Assembly (NCBI GenBank): GCA_023150805.1 | Contig: JAKLKF010000014.1 | Coordinates: 1-64,000, forward strand | Direction: 5' to 3' | DNA length: 64,000 nucleotides | From: Myxococcota bacterium | GTDB taxonomy: Bacteria > Myxococcota_A > UBA796 > UBA2385 | Shown here: positions 41,802 through 50,585 of the stretch, one piece after another | How positions within the stretch are numbered: the stretch's first letter is position 1 | How the letters are laid out: every line of letters starts with the position of its first letter | The notes under the pieces: model-generated | Seen by the model: only the letters and a program-made list of their open reading frames with translations | Databases searched by the model: none | What the model was told of the DNA's origin: nothing | Position numbers and translations under genes: made by a program

Positions 41802-42785
41802 ATGGTCCTGTCTCGTACCGCGCCGCGCCCTCTGCGCAGGCTCCGCGTCGGCGTGGCGCAGCTCCCCGGGGCGCCGGCGCCCTTCGCCGAGCGCCGGGCC
41901 GCCGCCGAGGTCGCCCTGGCGGCCGCGCTGTCGTCCGCGGGGGCCGTGGACCTGCTGCTCCTGCCCGAGGCGACCTTCCCCGGCTACGGGCCCGGCCAGC
42001 GGCCCCAGGAGGCAGCGGAGCAGGCCGCGCGGGGCGAGGGCTGGGCCGTCGCGGCCGCGGCCCGGACGGGCCTGCACATCGCCGTGGGGCTGGGAATGCC
42101 GGATCGGAGCGTGCTGTTGCTGGTCGCGCCGGATGGCGCGCGCTGGCGCTACACCAAGGCCTACCCGACCTTCGCCGAGACGGCGGCCTGGCGGGCGGGG
42201 CCGGGACCGATGGTGGCCCACACCCGCCTGGGCGCAATCGGGCTGGCGGTGTGCGCCGACGTGATCCAGCCGGGCTTGTGGGCGGGGCTGCGGGGGAGGG
42301 TCTCGCTGGTCCTGGCCGCGGGAGCGTGGGGGGACTTCCACGGGCGCCTGGCCGGCATGCCCTGGTGGCGCGCAGCGGCGCTGGGGCCATGGATCCGGGG
42401 GTCCGCGGAGCATCGTGACCGCACGCTGCGGGCGGCCGCCGCGGCCCTGGAGGTGCCGGTGGCCTGGGCCAACGCCTGCGGGCCCTTCCGCGACGGGGAG
42501 TCGTTCTCGGGGGGCAGCATGATCCTCGGCCCCGACGGGTGCCTGCGCGGGGCCGTGGAGGGTGCCGGGCCGGGGTTCGCGAGCGCCGAGCTGCTGCTCG
42601 GCCCGCCGCAGGTCGGCCGTCCGCCCCCCTTCCCGCTGGCGTGGCGCGCCTTCGCCTTCTCTCACCGGCTCGCCGTCGGCGCCCGGAGCGCCTGGACGAG
42701 CCGGGTCCCCGGCGCCGCGCCCGCCGGCCCCCAGGGGGGCGTCGCGCGATCCGGTGACAGCAGGCCGTCGATGCCCCTGCTATGA
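41802..42785 (+). CDS. Carbon-nitrogen hydrolase (nitrilase superfamily)
   Basis: A 327-residue enzyme with the Glu-Lys-Cys triad: Glu56 in LLLPEATFPGYG, Lys119 in RYTKAYPTF and Cys151 in LAVCADVIQPG. SGGSMILGPDGCL supplies a typical C-terminal strand. The family hydrolyses amides, carbamoyl groups or nitriles in the cytoplasm; substrate is unknown. The N-terminal Arg-rich segment and the Pro/Gly C-terminal 35 residues exceed the usual fold. Placement beside amidino- and amino-transfer genes suggests nitrogen metabolism of the same product. Confidence 0.85.
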   Translation: MVLSRTAPRPLRRLRVGVAQLPGAPAPFAERRAAAEVALAAALSSAGAVDLLLLPEATFPGYGPGQRPQEAAEQAARGEGWAVAAAARTGLHIAVGLGMPDRSVLLLVAPDGARWRYTKAYPTFAETAAWRAGPGPMVAHTRLGAIGLAVCADVIQPGLWAGLRGRVSLVLAAGAWGDFHGRLAGMPWWRAAALGPWIRGSAEHRDRTLRAAAAALEVPVAWANACGPFRDGESFSGGSMILGPDGCLRGAVEGAGPGFASAELLLGPPQVGRPPPFPLAWRAFAFSHRLAVGARSAWTSRVPGAAPAGPQGGVARSGDSRPSMPLL

Positions 42786-42935
42786 AGGGACGGTCGGGAA
42801 GCCCATGAACGCCCAAGCCTTGCAGGTTCCGCCCCCAGAGGGATCCAGGCGGGTCGAGCGCACGCGCGCGGGGGGGCGCGCCACGTCGGCGGTGGAAGGC
42901 CGCCTGCCCGGCGCGGATCGCGCGGCGGCGCGAGC

Positions 42936-43589
42936 GTGATCGACGAGATCGACCCGAGAGAGGGGGCGGCGCTCACATGGGCGCTCCGCAGCTTGTTGAG
43001 CGCGCCGGCCGGCCACGCCCGGCCCTACAGCCTGCTGCAGCGGGCCGTGGGTCGGGATCGCATGCTGCGGCGCCTGGTGGACGAGGCTCTCGCGCTCCGG
43101 CCAGGCGACCGCGTGCTGGACGTGGGCTGCGGACCCGCGGACGTGCTGGCCTTCCTGCCTTCGACCGTCGCCTACACGGGCGTCGAGCCCCACGCGCCGT
43201 ACCGGGAGGGGGCACGGCGTCGCTTCGGGGCGCAGGTGGACATCCGCGCCGACCGGGTCCAGGACCTGCCGACGGTGGCCCGCTTCGACCGCGTGCTCCT
43301 GTTGGGAGTGCTGCACCACCTGCCGGATCCGGAGGCGTCGGCCCTGCTGCGCGCCTGCCAGGCCCGCTGTGCCCCCGAAGGCGCGGTGGTGGTGCTGGAG
43401 CCGTGCCCCCGCCCGGGTCGCGGCTGGATCGAGCAGCAGCTCTTCGCCATCGATCGAGGGCGGCACATCCGGCCCGAGGCGTCCCTGCGCGCCCTGGTCC
43501 ACCAGGCGGATCCCGGGGCGGCGTTCTCGGTGTGGCAGGGCATGCTGCGGCTGCCCTACACCACCGCGGTGATCGAGCTTCGCCCCTGA
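42936..43589 (+). CDS. Class I SAM-dependent methyltransferase
   Basis: A 217-residue Rossmann-fold methyltransferase. Motif I is VLDVGCGPADV (60-70); YTGVEPHAPYREGARRRFG is motif II and FDRVLLLGVLHHLPDPEA is the post-II block common to small-molecule methyltransferases. The start is a GTG at 42936, 150 nt after the nitrilase-family gene. Target unknown; it could decorate the product of the neighbouring locus. Confidence 0.85.
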   Translation: MIDEIDPREGAALTWALRSLLSAPAGHARPYSLLQRAVGRDRMLRRLVDEALALRPGDRVLDVGCGPADVLAFLPSTVAYTGVEPHAPYREGARRRFGAQVDIRADRVQDLPTVARFDRVLLLGVLHHLPDPEASALLRACQARCAPEGAVVVLEPCPRPGRGWIEQQLFAIDRGRHIRPEASLRALVHQADPGAAFSVWQGMLRLPYTTAVIELRP

Positions 43590-43736
43590 CGGCCGGCGCC
43601 GCGGCGTCGGGCAGCACGCTCGCCGGGCGCGGGGGTGGGCTCGAAGCGGGGCCCCACGGTGGAAGCGGAGCGGCCGCCGGGCTATCCCTCCAGGCGCGAG
43701 CCACGCCCCTTGTGGCCGCCGCGTCGGGCAGGGACC

Positions 43737-44234
43737 ATGTTCACCGAGGCAGGAGAGCGGCAGCCCGTCCTGGTGTGCACCGCGGGCAAGCTCGCGGGGC
43801 AGCGCCGACCGGTGCTGGAGGCGGGGCTGGTCCTGGGCCGCGGGGATCACTGCGACCTCATCGTGCAGGACCCCGGCGTGTCGCGAGAGCACGCGCGGGT
43901 CTTCCTGCACAACGACGCCGTCTGGGTGCAGGACGCCGGCAGCCGCAACGGCTGCTTCGTCAACGGCAAGCGCCTGTCGCGGCACAAGGCGCTGTCGACC
44001 GGAGACGAGCTGCGCATCGGCGAGCACCTCTTCACGCTGGAGCTGGTGGACCCCTTCCCGGGGCAGGACTCGGTCAGCTCCTTTGGCGCGGCGCCCCCGG
44101 CGGGGGCCGGTGCCCGGATCGTGGCCCCTCGGACGGCGGCCGAGAGCGAGAAGGGGCCGCTGGTCCTGTCGCTGGTGGTGGGGCTGGTGCTGGTGGCGGC
44201 GATCCTCGTCGCGTGGATGGTCGCCCGCGCCTGA
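43737..44234 (+). CDS. FHA-domain protein with C-terminal membrane anchor
   Basis: A 165-residue protein from the ATG at 43737. The forkhead-associated fold spans residues about 10-105 with the phosphothreonine-binding set: LGRGDHCDLIV (Gly-Arg), VSREHARV (Ser49, Arg50, His52), SRNGCFVNGKRL (Asn71). A single transmembrane helix occupies residues 142-163 (LVLSLVVGLVLVAAILVAWMV). It should bind phosphothreonine on a partner at the inner membrane. It heads a co-directional set that continues with a double-FHA/TPR protein. Confidence 0.88.
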   Translation: MFTEAGERQPVLVCTAGKLAGQRRPVLEAGLVLGRGDHCDLIVQDPGVSREHARVFLHNDAVWVQDAGSRNGCFVNGKRLSRHKALSTGDELRIGEHLFTLELVDPFPGQDSVSSFGAAPPAGAGARIVAPRTAAESEKGPLVLSLVVGLVLVAAILVAWMVARA

Positions 44235-44317
44235 GGGCGGAGCCGACCGGGCGTCGCGTCGCCGGCGCGGCGGTCGGCTGGTAGAGTGGGCGCAACCGCG
44301 ACCCCGGGAGGAGCAAG

Positions 44318-46228
44318 GTGCAGGTCGAGCTGGAGATCCGCCGCGACGGCGAGTCGCCACGGCGCGTGGCGGTCGGCGCGGGGGTGACCCACCTGGGGCG
44401 CGCGCCCGACAACGACGTGGTCCTGCCCGACGTGGGGGTGAGCCGGCGGCACGCCCGGGTGGTGGTGCGGCCGGGCAGCGTGCTGCTGGAGGACCTGGGC
44501 AGCGGAAACGGGTCCTTCGTGCGCGGCGAGCGGGTGCAGCGCCACCTGGTGCGCGACGGCGACCAGGTCCTCATCGATCCCTTCCTGCTCATCTTCCGGG
44601 TGCGGGAGGCGGCCCCCGTGGCCCGCGCCGAGGAGGAGGAGACGGCCCTGGTGGACCAGGTCCAGCTCCCGCTGACGGCCGAGCCGCCGCGCCGGGCGCG
44701 CCTGGTGACGCTGGCGGGCCACGGGCTGCTGGCGGAGTACCCGGTGCGGGAGACCGGCCTGAGCCTGGGGCGAGGGGAGGACCGCGACGTCGCGCTGCAC
44801 GACCCCGCCGCCAGCCGGCTGCAGGCCGAGATCAAGGCCACCGACGGCGTGTTCTGGCTGCGGGACTTCGGCAGCGCCAACGGCACCTACGTCAACGGCC
44901 GCCGGGTCCGCGAGCGGCCGCTGCAGCACGGCGACCGGATCCGCGTCGGCTCGACCGAGCTGCGCTTCGACCTGCAGGACCTGCCGGGCGTGGCGGCCCC
45001 GCCGGCCCCCGGCGCGCTCTCTCCGGCCCCCCCGCTCTCGGCCCCCCCGCTCTCGGCCCCCCCGCTCTCGGCCCCCCCGCCGGTGGCGCCGCCGCCCGCC
45101 CCGGCGCCGGTCGCCCGGTCGGTGGTGCCGGCCGCGGCGGGCCCCGCGGCGCCCCCGGTCGCGCCGCCTCCCCCCCGGGCCGCCGGCAACCTGGCGGGGG
45201 TGCTGGTCGGCGTCGGCGTCGCCGGGCTGGTCCTGGTGGTGGGCGCGAGCGCCATGGGCCTGGCCCTGTGGTGGAAGCTCGCCGGCCCCGGCGCCGAGGC
45301 GACCCTGGCCCAGGCCGAGGCTCCCCCAGCCGAGGCTCCCGCAGCCGAGGCTCCCGCAGCCGAGGCTCCACCTGTCGCGGAGGCCCCTGTCGCGGAGGCC
45401 CCTGTCGCGGAGGCCCCAGCCGAGGCTTCCGCCCCCGCCTCGCCCGCCACCTCGCCCGCTGCCTCGCCCCCCTCGCTGGGCGTGGTCGCCGCCGAGGGCA
45501 GCCTGATGGCCCAGGGCATGGCGCTGTTCCGGCAAGGCGCCTACCTCGACGCCACGGCCGTCTTCTACAAGGCGCTCAAGGAGGACCCCCAGGACGTGGG
45601 GGCCGAGCGGATGTGCTACGTCTCCTGCGAGTTCCTGGCCATCGACCAGCTCCGGCAGGACCTGCGCGCGCGCCAGCTCTCGCCCGCGCAGCGCCAGGCG
45701 CTCTACCAGCAGGCCACCGAGCTGGGGCGCCAGGCCGCGAGGGGGCGGGGCGATCTCGACGCCGCCGAGCAGGCCATCGACGCGGCGCTGGCCTGGTACC
45801 CCGGCGACCCGGCCCTCACCGAGCTGAAGACCTCGGTGCAGGCGGCGCGGGCCCGCAGCGGCACGGCCAGGTCGGGCCGCTCCGCGACCGCGGCGGCGCC
45901 CTCGGCCAGCGACAAGCGGCTGGCGCGGCAGTACCTGGACGAGGGCCTGCAGGCGGTCGAGGACGGTCGCTACGTCGTGGCGCGGGACCGCCTGGGCCGG
46001 GCGGCCTCGATGGATCCCAGCCTGTCGTCGGCGCGCAGCAGCCTGGCCGACGTGGAGCGTGTGCTCGAGGACCGCGCCCAGGCGGCCTGGTCCCAGGCAC
46101 AGGCCCTGGAGGCGGCGGGCAACACCAGCGCCGCCATCGCCGCCTACGAGCAGGTCGTGACCTACGCCGGCAGCCGCCAGGGCTCGATGCGCAGCCAGGC
46201 CCAGCGCCGCCTCGACGCCCTGCGCTGA
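44318..46228 (+). CDS. Double FHA-domain, membrane-spanning TPR protein
   Basis: A 636-residue protein starting at GTG after GGGAGGAG. FHA1 (5-90: LGRAPDNDVVLPD, VSRRHARV, LGSGNGSFVRG) is canonical. FHA2 (115-215: LGRGEDRDVALHDP, ASRLQAEI, FGSANGTYVNGRRV) has Leu-Gln-Ala in place of EHA, so binding may be weaker. A Pro/Ala linker with LSAPP repeats leads to one membrane helix (about 290-312), then an Ala/Glu/Pro stretch and a TPR-like C-terminal region (390-636). It joins cytoplasmic phosphopeptide sensing to an extracytoplasmic scaffold. Confidence 0.85.
   Translation: MQVELEIRRDGESPRRVAVGAGVTHLGRAPDNDVVLPDVGVSRRHARVVVRPGSVLLEDLGSGNGSFVRGERVQRHLVRDGDQVLIDPFLLIFRVREAAPVARAEEEETALVDQVQLPLTAEPPRRARLVTLAGHGLLAEYPVRETGLSLGRGEDRDVALHDPAASRLQAEIKATDGVFWLRDFGSANGTYVNGRRVRERPLQHGDRIRVGSTELRFDLQDLPGVAAPPAPGALSPAPPLSAPPLSAPPLSAPPPVAPPPAPAPVARSVVPAAAGPAAPPVAPPPPRAAGNLAGVLVGVGVAGLVLVVGASAMGLALWWKLAGPGAEATLAQAEAPPAEAPAAEAPAAEAPPVAEAPVAEAPVAEAPAEASAPASPATSPAASPPSLGVVAAEGSLMAQGMALFRQGAYLDATAVFYKALKEDPQDVGAERMCYVSCEFLAIDQLRQDLRARQLSPAQRQALYQQATELGRQAARGRGDLDAAEQAIDAALAWYPGDPALTELKTSVQAARARSGTARSGRSATAAAPSASDKRLARQYLDEGLQAVEDGRYVVARDRLGRAASMDPSLSSARSSLADVERVLEDRAQAAWSQAQALEAAGNTSAAIAAYEQVVTYAGSRQGSMRSQAQRRLDALR
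45030..45078 (+). repeat. 15-bp tandem repeat encoding LSAPP
   Basis: Three copies of CTCTCGGCCCCCCCG in the linker between FHA2 and the membrane helix. A second low-complexity stretch at about 45313-45430 encodes AEAPA/AEAPV units. Confidence 0.7.
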
Positions 46229-46296
46229 GCCGGCCGGCCCCCACCGCCGGCAGCGGGCGTTCTCCTCGCTGTGGTCGCGATCATCGCCTCCGGCCT

Positions 46297-46326
46297 TTGA
46301 CAGCCGCGCGCGGCGGTCGGTACCGT
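46297..46326 (+). promoter_or_regulatory. Putative sigma-70-type promoter
   Basis: A perfect TTGACA (46297-46302) and TACCGT (46321-46326) are 18 nt apart, about 160 nt before the GTG at 46488. The 5' leader would contain a short palindromic word CCGGAGAGCGGCTTCCGG. Confidence 0.45.
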
Positions 46327-46487
46327 CTGGGGGACACGTCCGCCAGGGATGTCGTCGGGAAGGGACGCGGCGACGCGCCCCACGGGTGCGCAGAGCAGGA
46401 GCGTGCAGGCAGGAGCGCAGCGAAGGCTGCGCCACGGACGACTGGTACCCCGGAGAGCGGCTTCCGGAGGGGTGAACGGAGGAACGC

Positions 46488-48023
46488 GTGGCTCAGGTCC
46501 TGGAGTTCAGCGGACGACTCGTGCGGGCTGACAAGCGCCCGGCAAACCCCGGTCGCTACGACCTGCTGGTCGGTGTCCACGCCAGCGAGGTCGACCAGGA
46601 CCCCCTGTGGGAGGAGGCGGTCCGCGACGTGGAGATCGTGCCCGGCGGCTTCTTCTGGCTCCTGCTGGGGCGGACCGTGCCCTTGCAGGGCGCCCTCTTC
46701 GAGGAGGTGCCGCGCTGGGTGTCGGTGCGCGTGCTCCGCGGGCGCGACGTCGAGCCCGAGGACGGCCCCCGCGTGCCGCTGGCGGGCACCCTGTTCCGGC
46801 TGGAGGAGCGGGTCGAGGCGCTGGAGGCGGCCCAGGGCGCGGGATCGGCGGCCCGGGGGATCCGCGCCGACCTCGAGCAGCTCGAGCAGCGCCTGGAGTC
46901 GCTGGAGACCGAGGTGGAGTCCTCGGACCTCGACCAGCAGGTGGGCGAGCTGTCGCGCCGGCTGGACGCGCTGGACGGGGAAGAGGGGCGGGTGGTCCAC
47001 ATCGAGGACGAGCTGGAGGACCTGGTCGGGCCCGAGGGCGACGTCGTCGATCTCAACGAGCGCATGGACCGCATCGAGGGCCAGGCGCCGGACCTGATCG
47101 CCAGCCTGCGCGCGCGAGAGGCCGAGATGGCCCGCGAGCGGGTCGGCGTGCTGCGCAAGGAGGTCGACCAGCTCTCGGGCGCGGTGGGGGGCCTGCGGGA
47201 GCTCTTGGCCGAGCTGCGGCTGCGGGTGGAGCAGGTGGCCAGCCGCCCGATGCCCTCGACCGAGGAGCTGGGCGCCGTCTCGCGGCAGGGCGACACGATG
47301 ACCGGCGGGCTGGTCATCAACCGCGGGGGGCTCGAGGTGCTCAGCGGCGGGGTGACCTGCCGGGGCGCCACGGTGAACTCGCTGGAGGCCAGCAACCTGG
47401 TCAAGGCGCCGAAGGTGATCGCCGACGCCATCGAGCTGCGCGGGGACTTCACGGTCGACAACAGCCACCGCGCCCTCCAGGTCCGGCTGGTCGAGGGGCG
47501 GCAGGGCTCCTCGCGCAAGGACGGCGCGCTGTTCCTCAACGGGCGCAGCGGGCACGAGGTGGTGGTCGGCACGGCCGAGGAGGCGCGCGGGCTGCAGGTC
47601 CACGGCCCGCTCACAGGTCGCTCCTACCAGGCCGAGGACGTGGGCGTGGCGCAGGCCTTCGACGTGTACGGCAGCATCGAGCCGGGGCAGGTGGCCTGCG
47701 TCCGGCCCGACGGCGGCAAGGTCGAGTTCAGCAAGGCGGTGGCCGAGGTGACCGTGGTGGGCGTCTGCGTGGAGCGGGCGGGCCTGGCGGTGGGCGGCTC
47801 GACGGTGGGCGGCCGGGCGCTGGTGGTGCTCAACGGCGTGGCCACGGTGCGCGCCGACCTCTCCGGGGGGCCGATCCAGGCGGGTGACCTGCTGGTGTCG
47901 GGGCCCCAGGGCGTCGCGCGCAAGGCCGAGGCGAACGCGCCCGCGGGCGTGGTGCTGGGCAAGGCGCTGGCCCCGCTGGCCGAGGGACAGGAGACGGTCA
48001 CGGTGCTGGTCGGAGCGCGATAG
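46488..48023 (+). CDS. Coiled-coil protein with tail-fibre-like C-terminal half
   Basis: A 511-residue protein. Residues 1-100 form a beta domain (MAQVLEFSGRLVRADKRPANPG), residues 105-255 are coiled coil, then QGDTMTGGLVINRGGLEVLSGG (about 266-287) matches the GDTMTGxLxI repeat of phage tail fibres. The C-terminus (VYGSIEPGQVACVRPDGG ... GGPIQAGDLLVSGPQG ... VVLGKALAPL) matches a widespread beta domain appended to fibre-like and peptidase-G2-like proteins. A trimeric fibre is likely. It sits between FHA proteins and an AAA+ ATPase; no other phage genes are present. Confidence 0.75.
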   Translation: MAQVLEFSGRLVRADKRPANPGRYDLLVGVHASEVDQDPLWEEAVRDVEIVPGGFFWLLLGRTVPLQGALFEEVPRWVSVRVLRGRDVEPEDGPRVPLAGTLFRLEERVEALEAAQGAGSAARGIRADLEQLEQRLESLETEVESSDLDQQVGELSRRLDALDGEEGRVVHIEDELEDLVGPEGDVVDLNERMDRIEGQAPDLIASLRAREAEMARERVGVLRKEVDQLSGAVGGLRELLAELRLRVEQVASRPMPSTEELGAVSRQGDTMTGGLVINRGGLEVLSGGVTCRGATVNSLEASNLVKAPKVIADAIELRGDFTVDNSHRALQVRLVEGRQGSSRKDGALFLNGRSGHEVVVGTAEEARGLQVHGPLTGRSYQAEDVGVAQAFDVYGSIEPGQVACVRPDGGKVEFSKAVAEVTVVGVCVERAGLAVGGSTVGGRALVVLNGVATVRADLSGGPIQAGDLLVSGPQGVARKAEANAPAGVVLGKALAPLAEGQETVTVLVGAR

Positions 48024-48059
48024 CCCCAGCCGGCCGGACCTGACCGGACGGAGGGTGCG

Positions 48060-49772
48060 ATGAACCGCGAGCCGATCCTGCCGCCCTGGGCCGAGGAGCT
48101 GAAGCTCCGCTACCTCTCGGGCGAGGCCAGCATGTTCCTCGTGCACGGCAGCGTGCGCGACCTGCAGCCCTGGCAGGAGGCCGACGGGACCACGACCTGG
48201 ATCCCGATGCGCGAGTTCCTGGAGCGCTTCCTGGCGCGCTCCAAGGACATCGTCATCTACTACAACCTGTCCGAGGGCCTGGAGTTCCCCGACCAGAAGG
48301 CCCGGGCGCGGTTCCGCACGGTGATCAACGCGCGGCGCGCCCTGCGAGGGGACGAGGCGCTGCCGTCGTCGCTGCCGCGCAGCGCCGGCGACGTGGTGCC
48401 CATCATCGAGGACCTGGTCACCGACACCTCGCAGCGGGCCGCCGTCATCGTCGACTTCGTCGAGATGATCGCGCCCATGGGCGACCTCACCTTCATGTCG
48501 GAGACCGACAAGTCCAACCTGGTCGCGCTCGAGCGCTGGGCCAGCGACCCCGCCCTGCTGCAGAGCGACAACCTGCTGCTGCTGGTCTGCGAGAACCCCA
48601 GCGACGTGCACCGGCGGCTGCGCAGCACGACCCACCTGGTGCCGGTCAACGTGCCCCTGCCCGACCAGGCGGCCCGGCTTGCCTTCATCAAGGGCAGCGA
48701 CCAGCGCGGCGTCGAGCTGGAGATGGGGCAGGAGTCGCTGGCGAAGGTGACGGCCGGCCTGTCCCTGGTGCAGGTGCGCGGCCTGTTCCGGCGCGCGCGG
48801 CAGTCCGGCGAGGTCATCACCTTCCGCACGGTCAGCCGGCGCAAGAAGTCGATCATCGAGCAGGAGTGCGGCGGGCTGGTCGAGTTCGTCGACCCGGTGC
48901 ACGGCTTCTCGCACGTCGGCGGCCTGGACCGGCTCAAGCACGACCTGATGCGCGTGGCCAGCGCGATCAAGGCCGGGCACACCAACCGCGTGCCGATGGG
49001 CATGATGTTCGTGGGCCCGATGGGGACGGGCAAGACCTACGTCGCCGAGGCCTTCGCGGCCGAGAGCGGCCTGACCTGCCTGAAGTTCAAGAACTTCCGC
49101 GAGAAGTGGGTCGGAAGCACCGAGGGCAACCTGGAGAAGATCCTCCAGGTGGTCGACGGTCTGGGCTACGTCCTGCTCATCATCGACGAGGCCGACCGCT
49201 CGATGGGCAACCAGGGCGACAGCGACGGGGGCACCAGCAGCCGGGTCATCGCGCGCCTCAAGGAGTTCATGAGCGACACGAGCCACCGCGGCCGCGTCGT
49301 GATCCTGATGATGACCAACCGGCCGGACAAGCTCGACACCGACCTGAAGCGGCCGGGGCGCTTCGACTTCAAGATCCCCTTCTTCTTCCCCGAGGAGCTG
49401 ATCGAGCGCACCAGCATCCTGCAGGCGATCGTGCGCAAGAACAAGCTCAAGCTGGCGGGGGACGCCGATCTGCAGCCGATCGCCGCCCAGCTCGAGGGCT
49501 ACTCGGCCGCCGAGCTGGAGGCCGTCCTCCTCGCCGCCGCCAACCTGGCCGGCGACGAGGACACCGAGGTCATCTCGCAGGCCCACCTGGAGAAGGCCGC
49601 CACCGACGTGATCCCCAGCCGCGACACGCGGATGCTGGAGTTCATGGAGATGCTGGCGGTCTTCGAGGCCTCCTCCCGGCGCATGCTGCCCGCCCGCTTC
49701 CAGGAGCTGGACACGGCCGCGGTCCAGGTCCGCCTGGACGAGCTGCGGCGCCACCTGGTGGGTCGGGTCTGA
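48060..49772 (+). CDS. AAA+ ATPase with degenerate N-terminal AAA-like domain
   Basis: A 570-residue cytoplasmic protein, 36 nt after the fibre-like gene. The active AAA+ module spans residues 275-540: Walker A GPMGTGKT (319-326), Walker B LLIIDEAD (372-379), sensor Asn420 and arginine finger in RPGRFD (Arg434), then a lid with [17 protein letters not shown]. Residues 20-260 resemble another AAA fold ([20 protein letters not shown]) but lack a P-loop. The active part is closest to FtsH/Vps4-type remodelling ATPases without the protease. It may remodel the neighbouring fibre or FHA assembly. Confidence 0.85.
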   Translation: MNREPILPPWAEELKLRYLSGEASMFLVHGSVRDLQPWQEADGTTTWIPMREFLERFLARSKDIVIYYNLSEGLEFPDQKARARFRTVINARRALRGDEALPSSLPRSAGDVVPIIEDLVTDTSQRAAVIVDFVEMIAPMGDLTFMSETDKSNLVALERWASDPALLQSDNLLLLVCENPSDVHRRLRSTTHLVPVNVPLPDQAARLAFIKGSDQRGVELEMGQESLAKVTAGLSLVQVRGLFRRARQSGEVITFRTVSRRKKSIIEQECGGLVEFVDPVHGFSHVGGLDRLKHDLMRVASAIKAGHTNRVPMGMMFVGPMGTGKTYVAEAFAAESGLTCLKFKNFREKWVGSTEGNLEKILQVVDGLGYVLLIIDEADRSMGNQGDSDGGTSSRVIARLKEFMSDTSHRGRVVILMMTNRPDKLDTDLKRPGRFDFKIPFFFPEELIERTSILQAIVRKNKLKLAGDADLQPIAAQLEGYSAAELEAVLLAAANLAGDEDTEVISQAHLEKAATDVIPSRDTRMLEFMEMLAVFEASSRRMLPARFQELDTAAVQVRLDELRRHLVGRV

Positions 49773-49792
49773 GCCGGTGAAGACCGGGCGCC

Positions 49793-49821
49793 TTGACAGG
49801 CGCGGCGGGGCGACGTAGAAG
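49793..49821 (+). promoter_or_regulatory. Sigma-70-type promoter of the rplU-rpmA operon
   Basis: TTGACA (49793-49798), a 17-nt spacer and TAGAAG (49816-49821) lie about 104 nt before the rplU ATG. This is the best housekeeping promoter in the window. Confidence 0.6.
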
Positions 49822-49924
49822 GCTGGGCCTTGCGCGTGGGGCTGGCGTGCGCTGGCGCCGCCGGGGTCCGACCCGGTGACGTGGCCGAGTCCACCCGACC
49901 CACACTCTCGACAGGAAGGTTCCC

Positions 49925-50233
49925 ATGTACGCGGTGGTCGTCACCGGTGGCAAGCAGTACCGGGTCTCCCAGGGAGACACCATCACCGTCGACCGGCTCC
50001 AGGCCGATGTCGGCAGCACCATCGAGCTGGGCGACGTCCTGCTGATCGGCGGCGACGAGCTGAAGGTGGGCGCGCCCACCGTCGCCGGCGCCAAGGTCGT
50101 CGCGCAGGTCGTCGGCCACGAGCTGGGCGAGAAGCGCGAGATCTTCAAGTACCGGCGCACCCGGCGGTACCGCCGCTTCCGCGGCTTCCGCCCCTCGCTG
50201 ACCACCCTCTCCATCCAGAGCATCTCGGCCTGA
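49925..50233 (+). CDS. rplU: 50S ribosomal protein L21
   Basis: A 102-residue protein of standard length. [20 protein letters not shown] is the conserved N-terminus and [16 protein letters not shown] the basic segment that binds 23S rRNA. AGGAAGG precedes the ATG. It is followed at 46 nt by rpmA and then obgE, the usual bacterial order. Confidence 0.96.
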   Translation: MYAVVVTGGKQYRVSQGDTITVDRLQADVGSTIELGDVLLIGGDELKVGAPTVAGAKVVAQVVGHELGEKREIFKYRRTRRYRRFRGFRPSLTTLSIQSISA

Positions 50234-50279
50234 AGGCCGGGGCACCCTCGGACCGGCCCCAGGCCGGAGGAAGCAGATC

Positions 50280-50546
50280 ATGGCGCACAAAAAGGGTCAG
50301 GGCAGCTCGCGGAACGGCCGCGACAGCAACGCCAAGTACCGTGGTGTGAAGACGGGCGACGGCCAGGCCGTGACGGCCGGCAACATCCTCGTCCGGCAGA
50401 AGGGCACCAAGTTCCACGCCGGTGAGGGCGTGGGCACGGGCCGCGACTGGACCCTCTTCGCCATGCGCGACGGCGTGGTGAAGTTCCAGACCCGCCGGAA
50501 CCGCAAGCAGGTGCTCGTGCTGCCGGTCGAGGCCGCCGAGGCCTGA
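50280..50546 (+). CDS. rpmA: 50S ribosomal protein L27
   Basis: An 88-residue protein. [20 protein letters not shown] is the classic flexible N-terminus that reaches the peptidyl-transferase centre; it begins directly with the mature sequence and so lacks the cleaved leader of Firmicutes. [19 protein letters not shown] and DGVVKFQTR follow as expected. GGAGG lies before the ATG. Confidence 0.97.
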   Translation: MAHKKGQGSSRNGRDSNAKYRGVKTGDGQAVTAGNILVRQKGTKFHAGEGVGTGRDWTLFAMRDGVVKFQTRRNRKQVLVLPVEAAEA

Positions 50547-50585
50547 GGGCCCCGGACGATCCTCCTCGGGGGGTCGGTCTCACCC

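Noticed and set aside
42786-42935. Short gene from ATG 42804 between nitrilase and methyltransferase genes
   Set aside because: Codon composition is not coding-like and the product has no sensible domain; treated as leader DNA.
46281-49754. A 1157-codon open frame antisense to the fibre-like and AAA+ genes
   Set aside because: It mirrors two well-supported genes; its product is a His/Gln/Arg/Leu-rich low-complexity sequence typical of antisense frames in GC-rich DNA.
46488-49772. Prophage or contractile injection system
   Set aside because: Only one fibre-like protein and one AAA+ ATPase are suggestive; no terminase, capsid, sheath, tube or baseplate gene is present.
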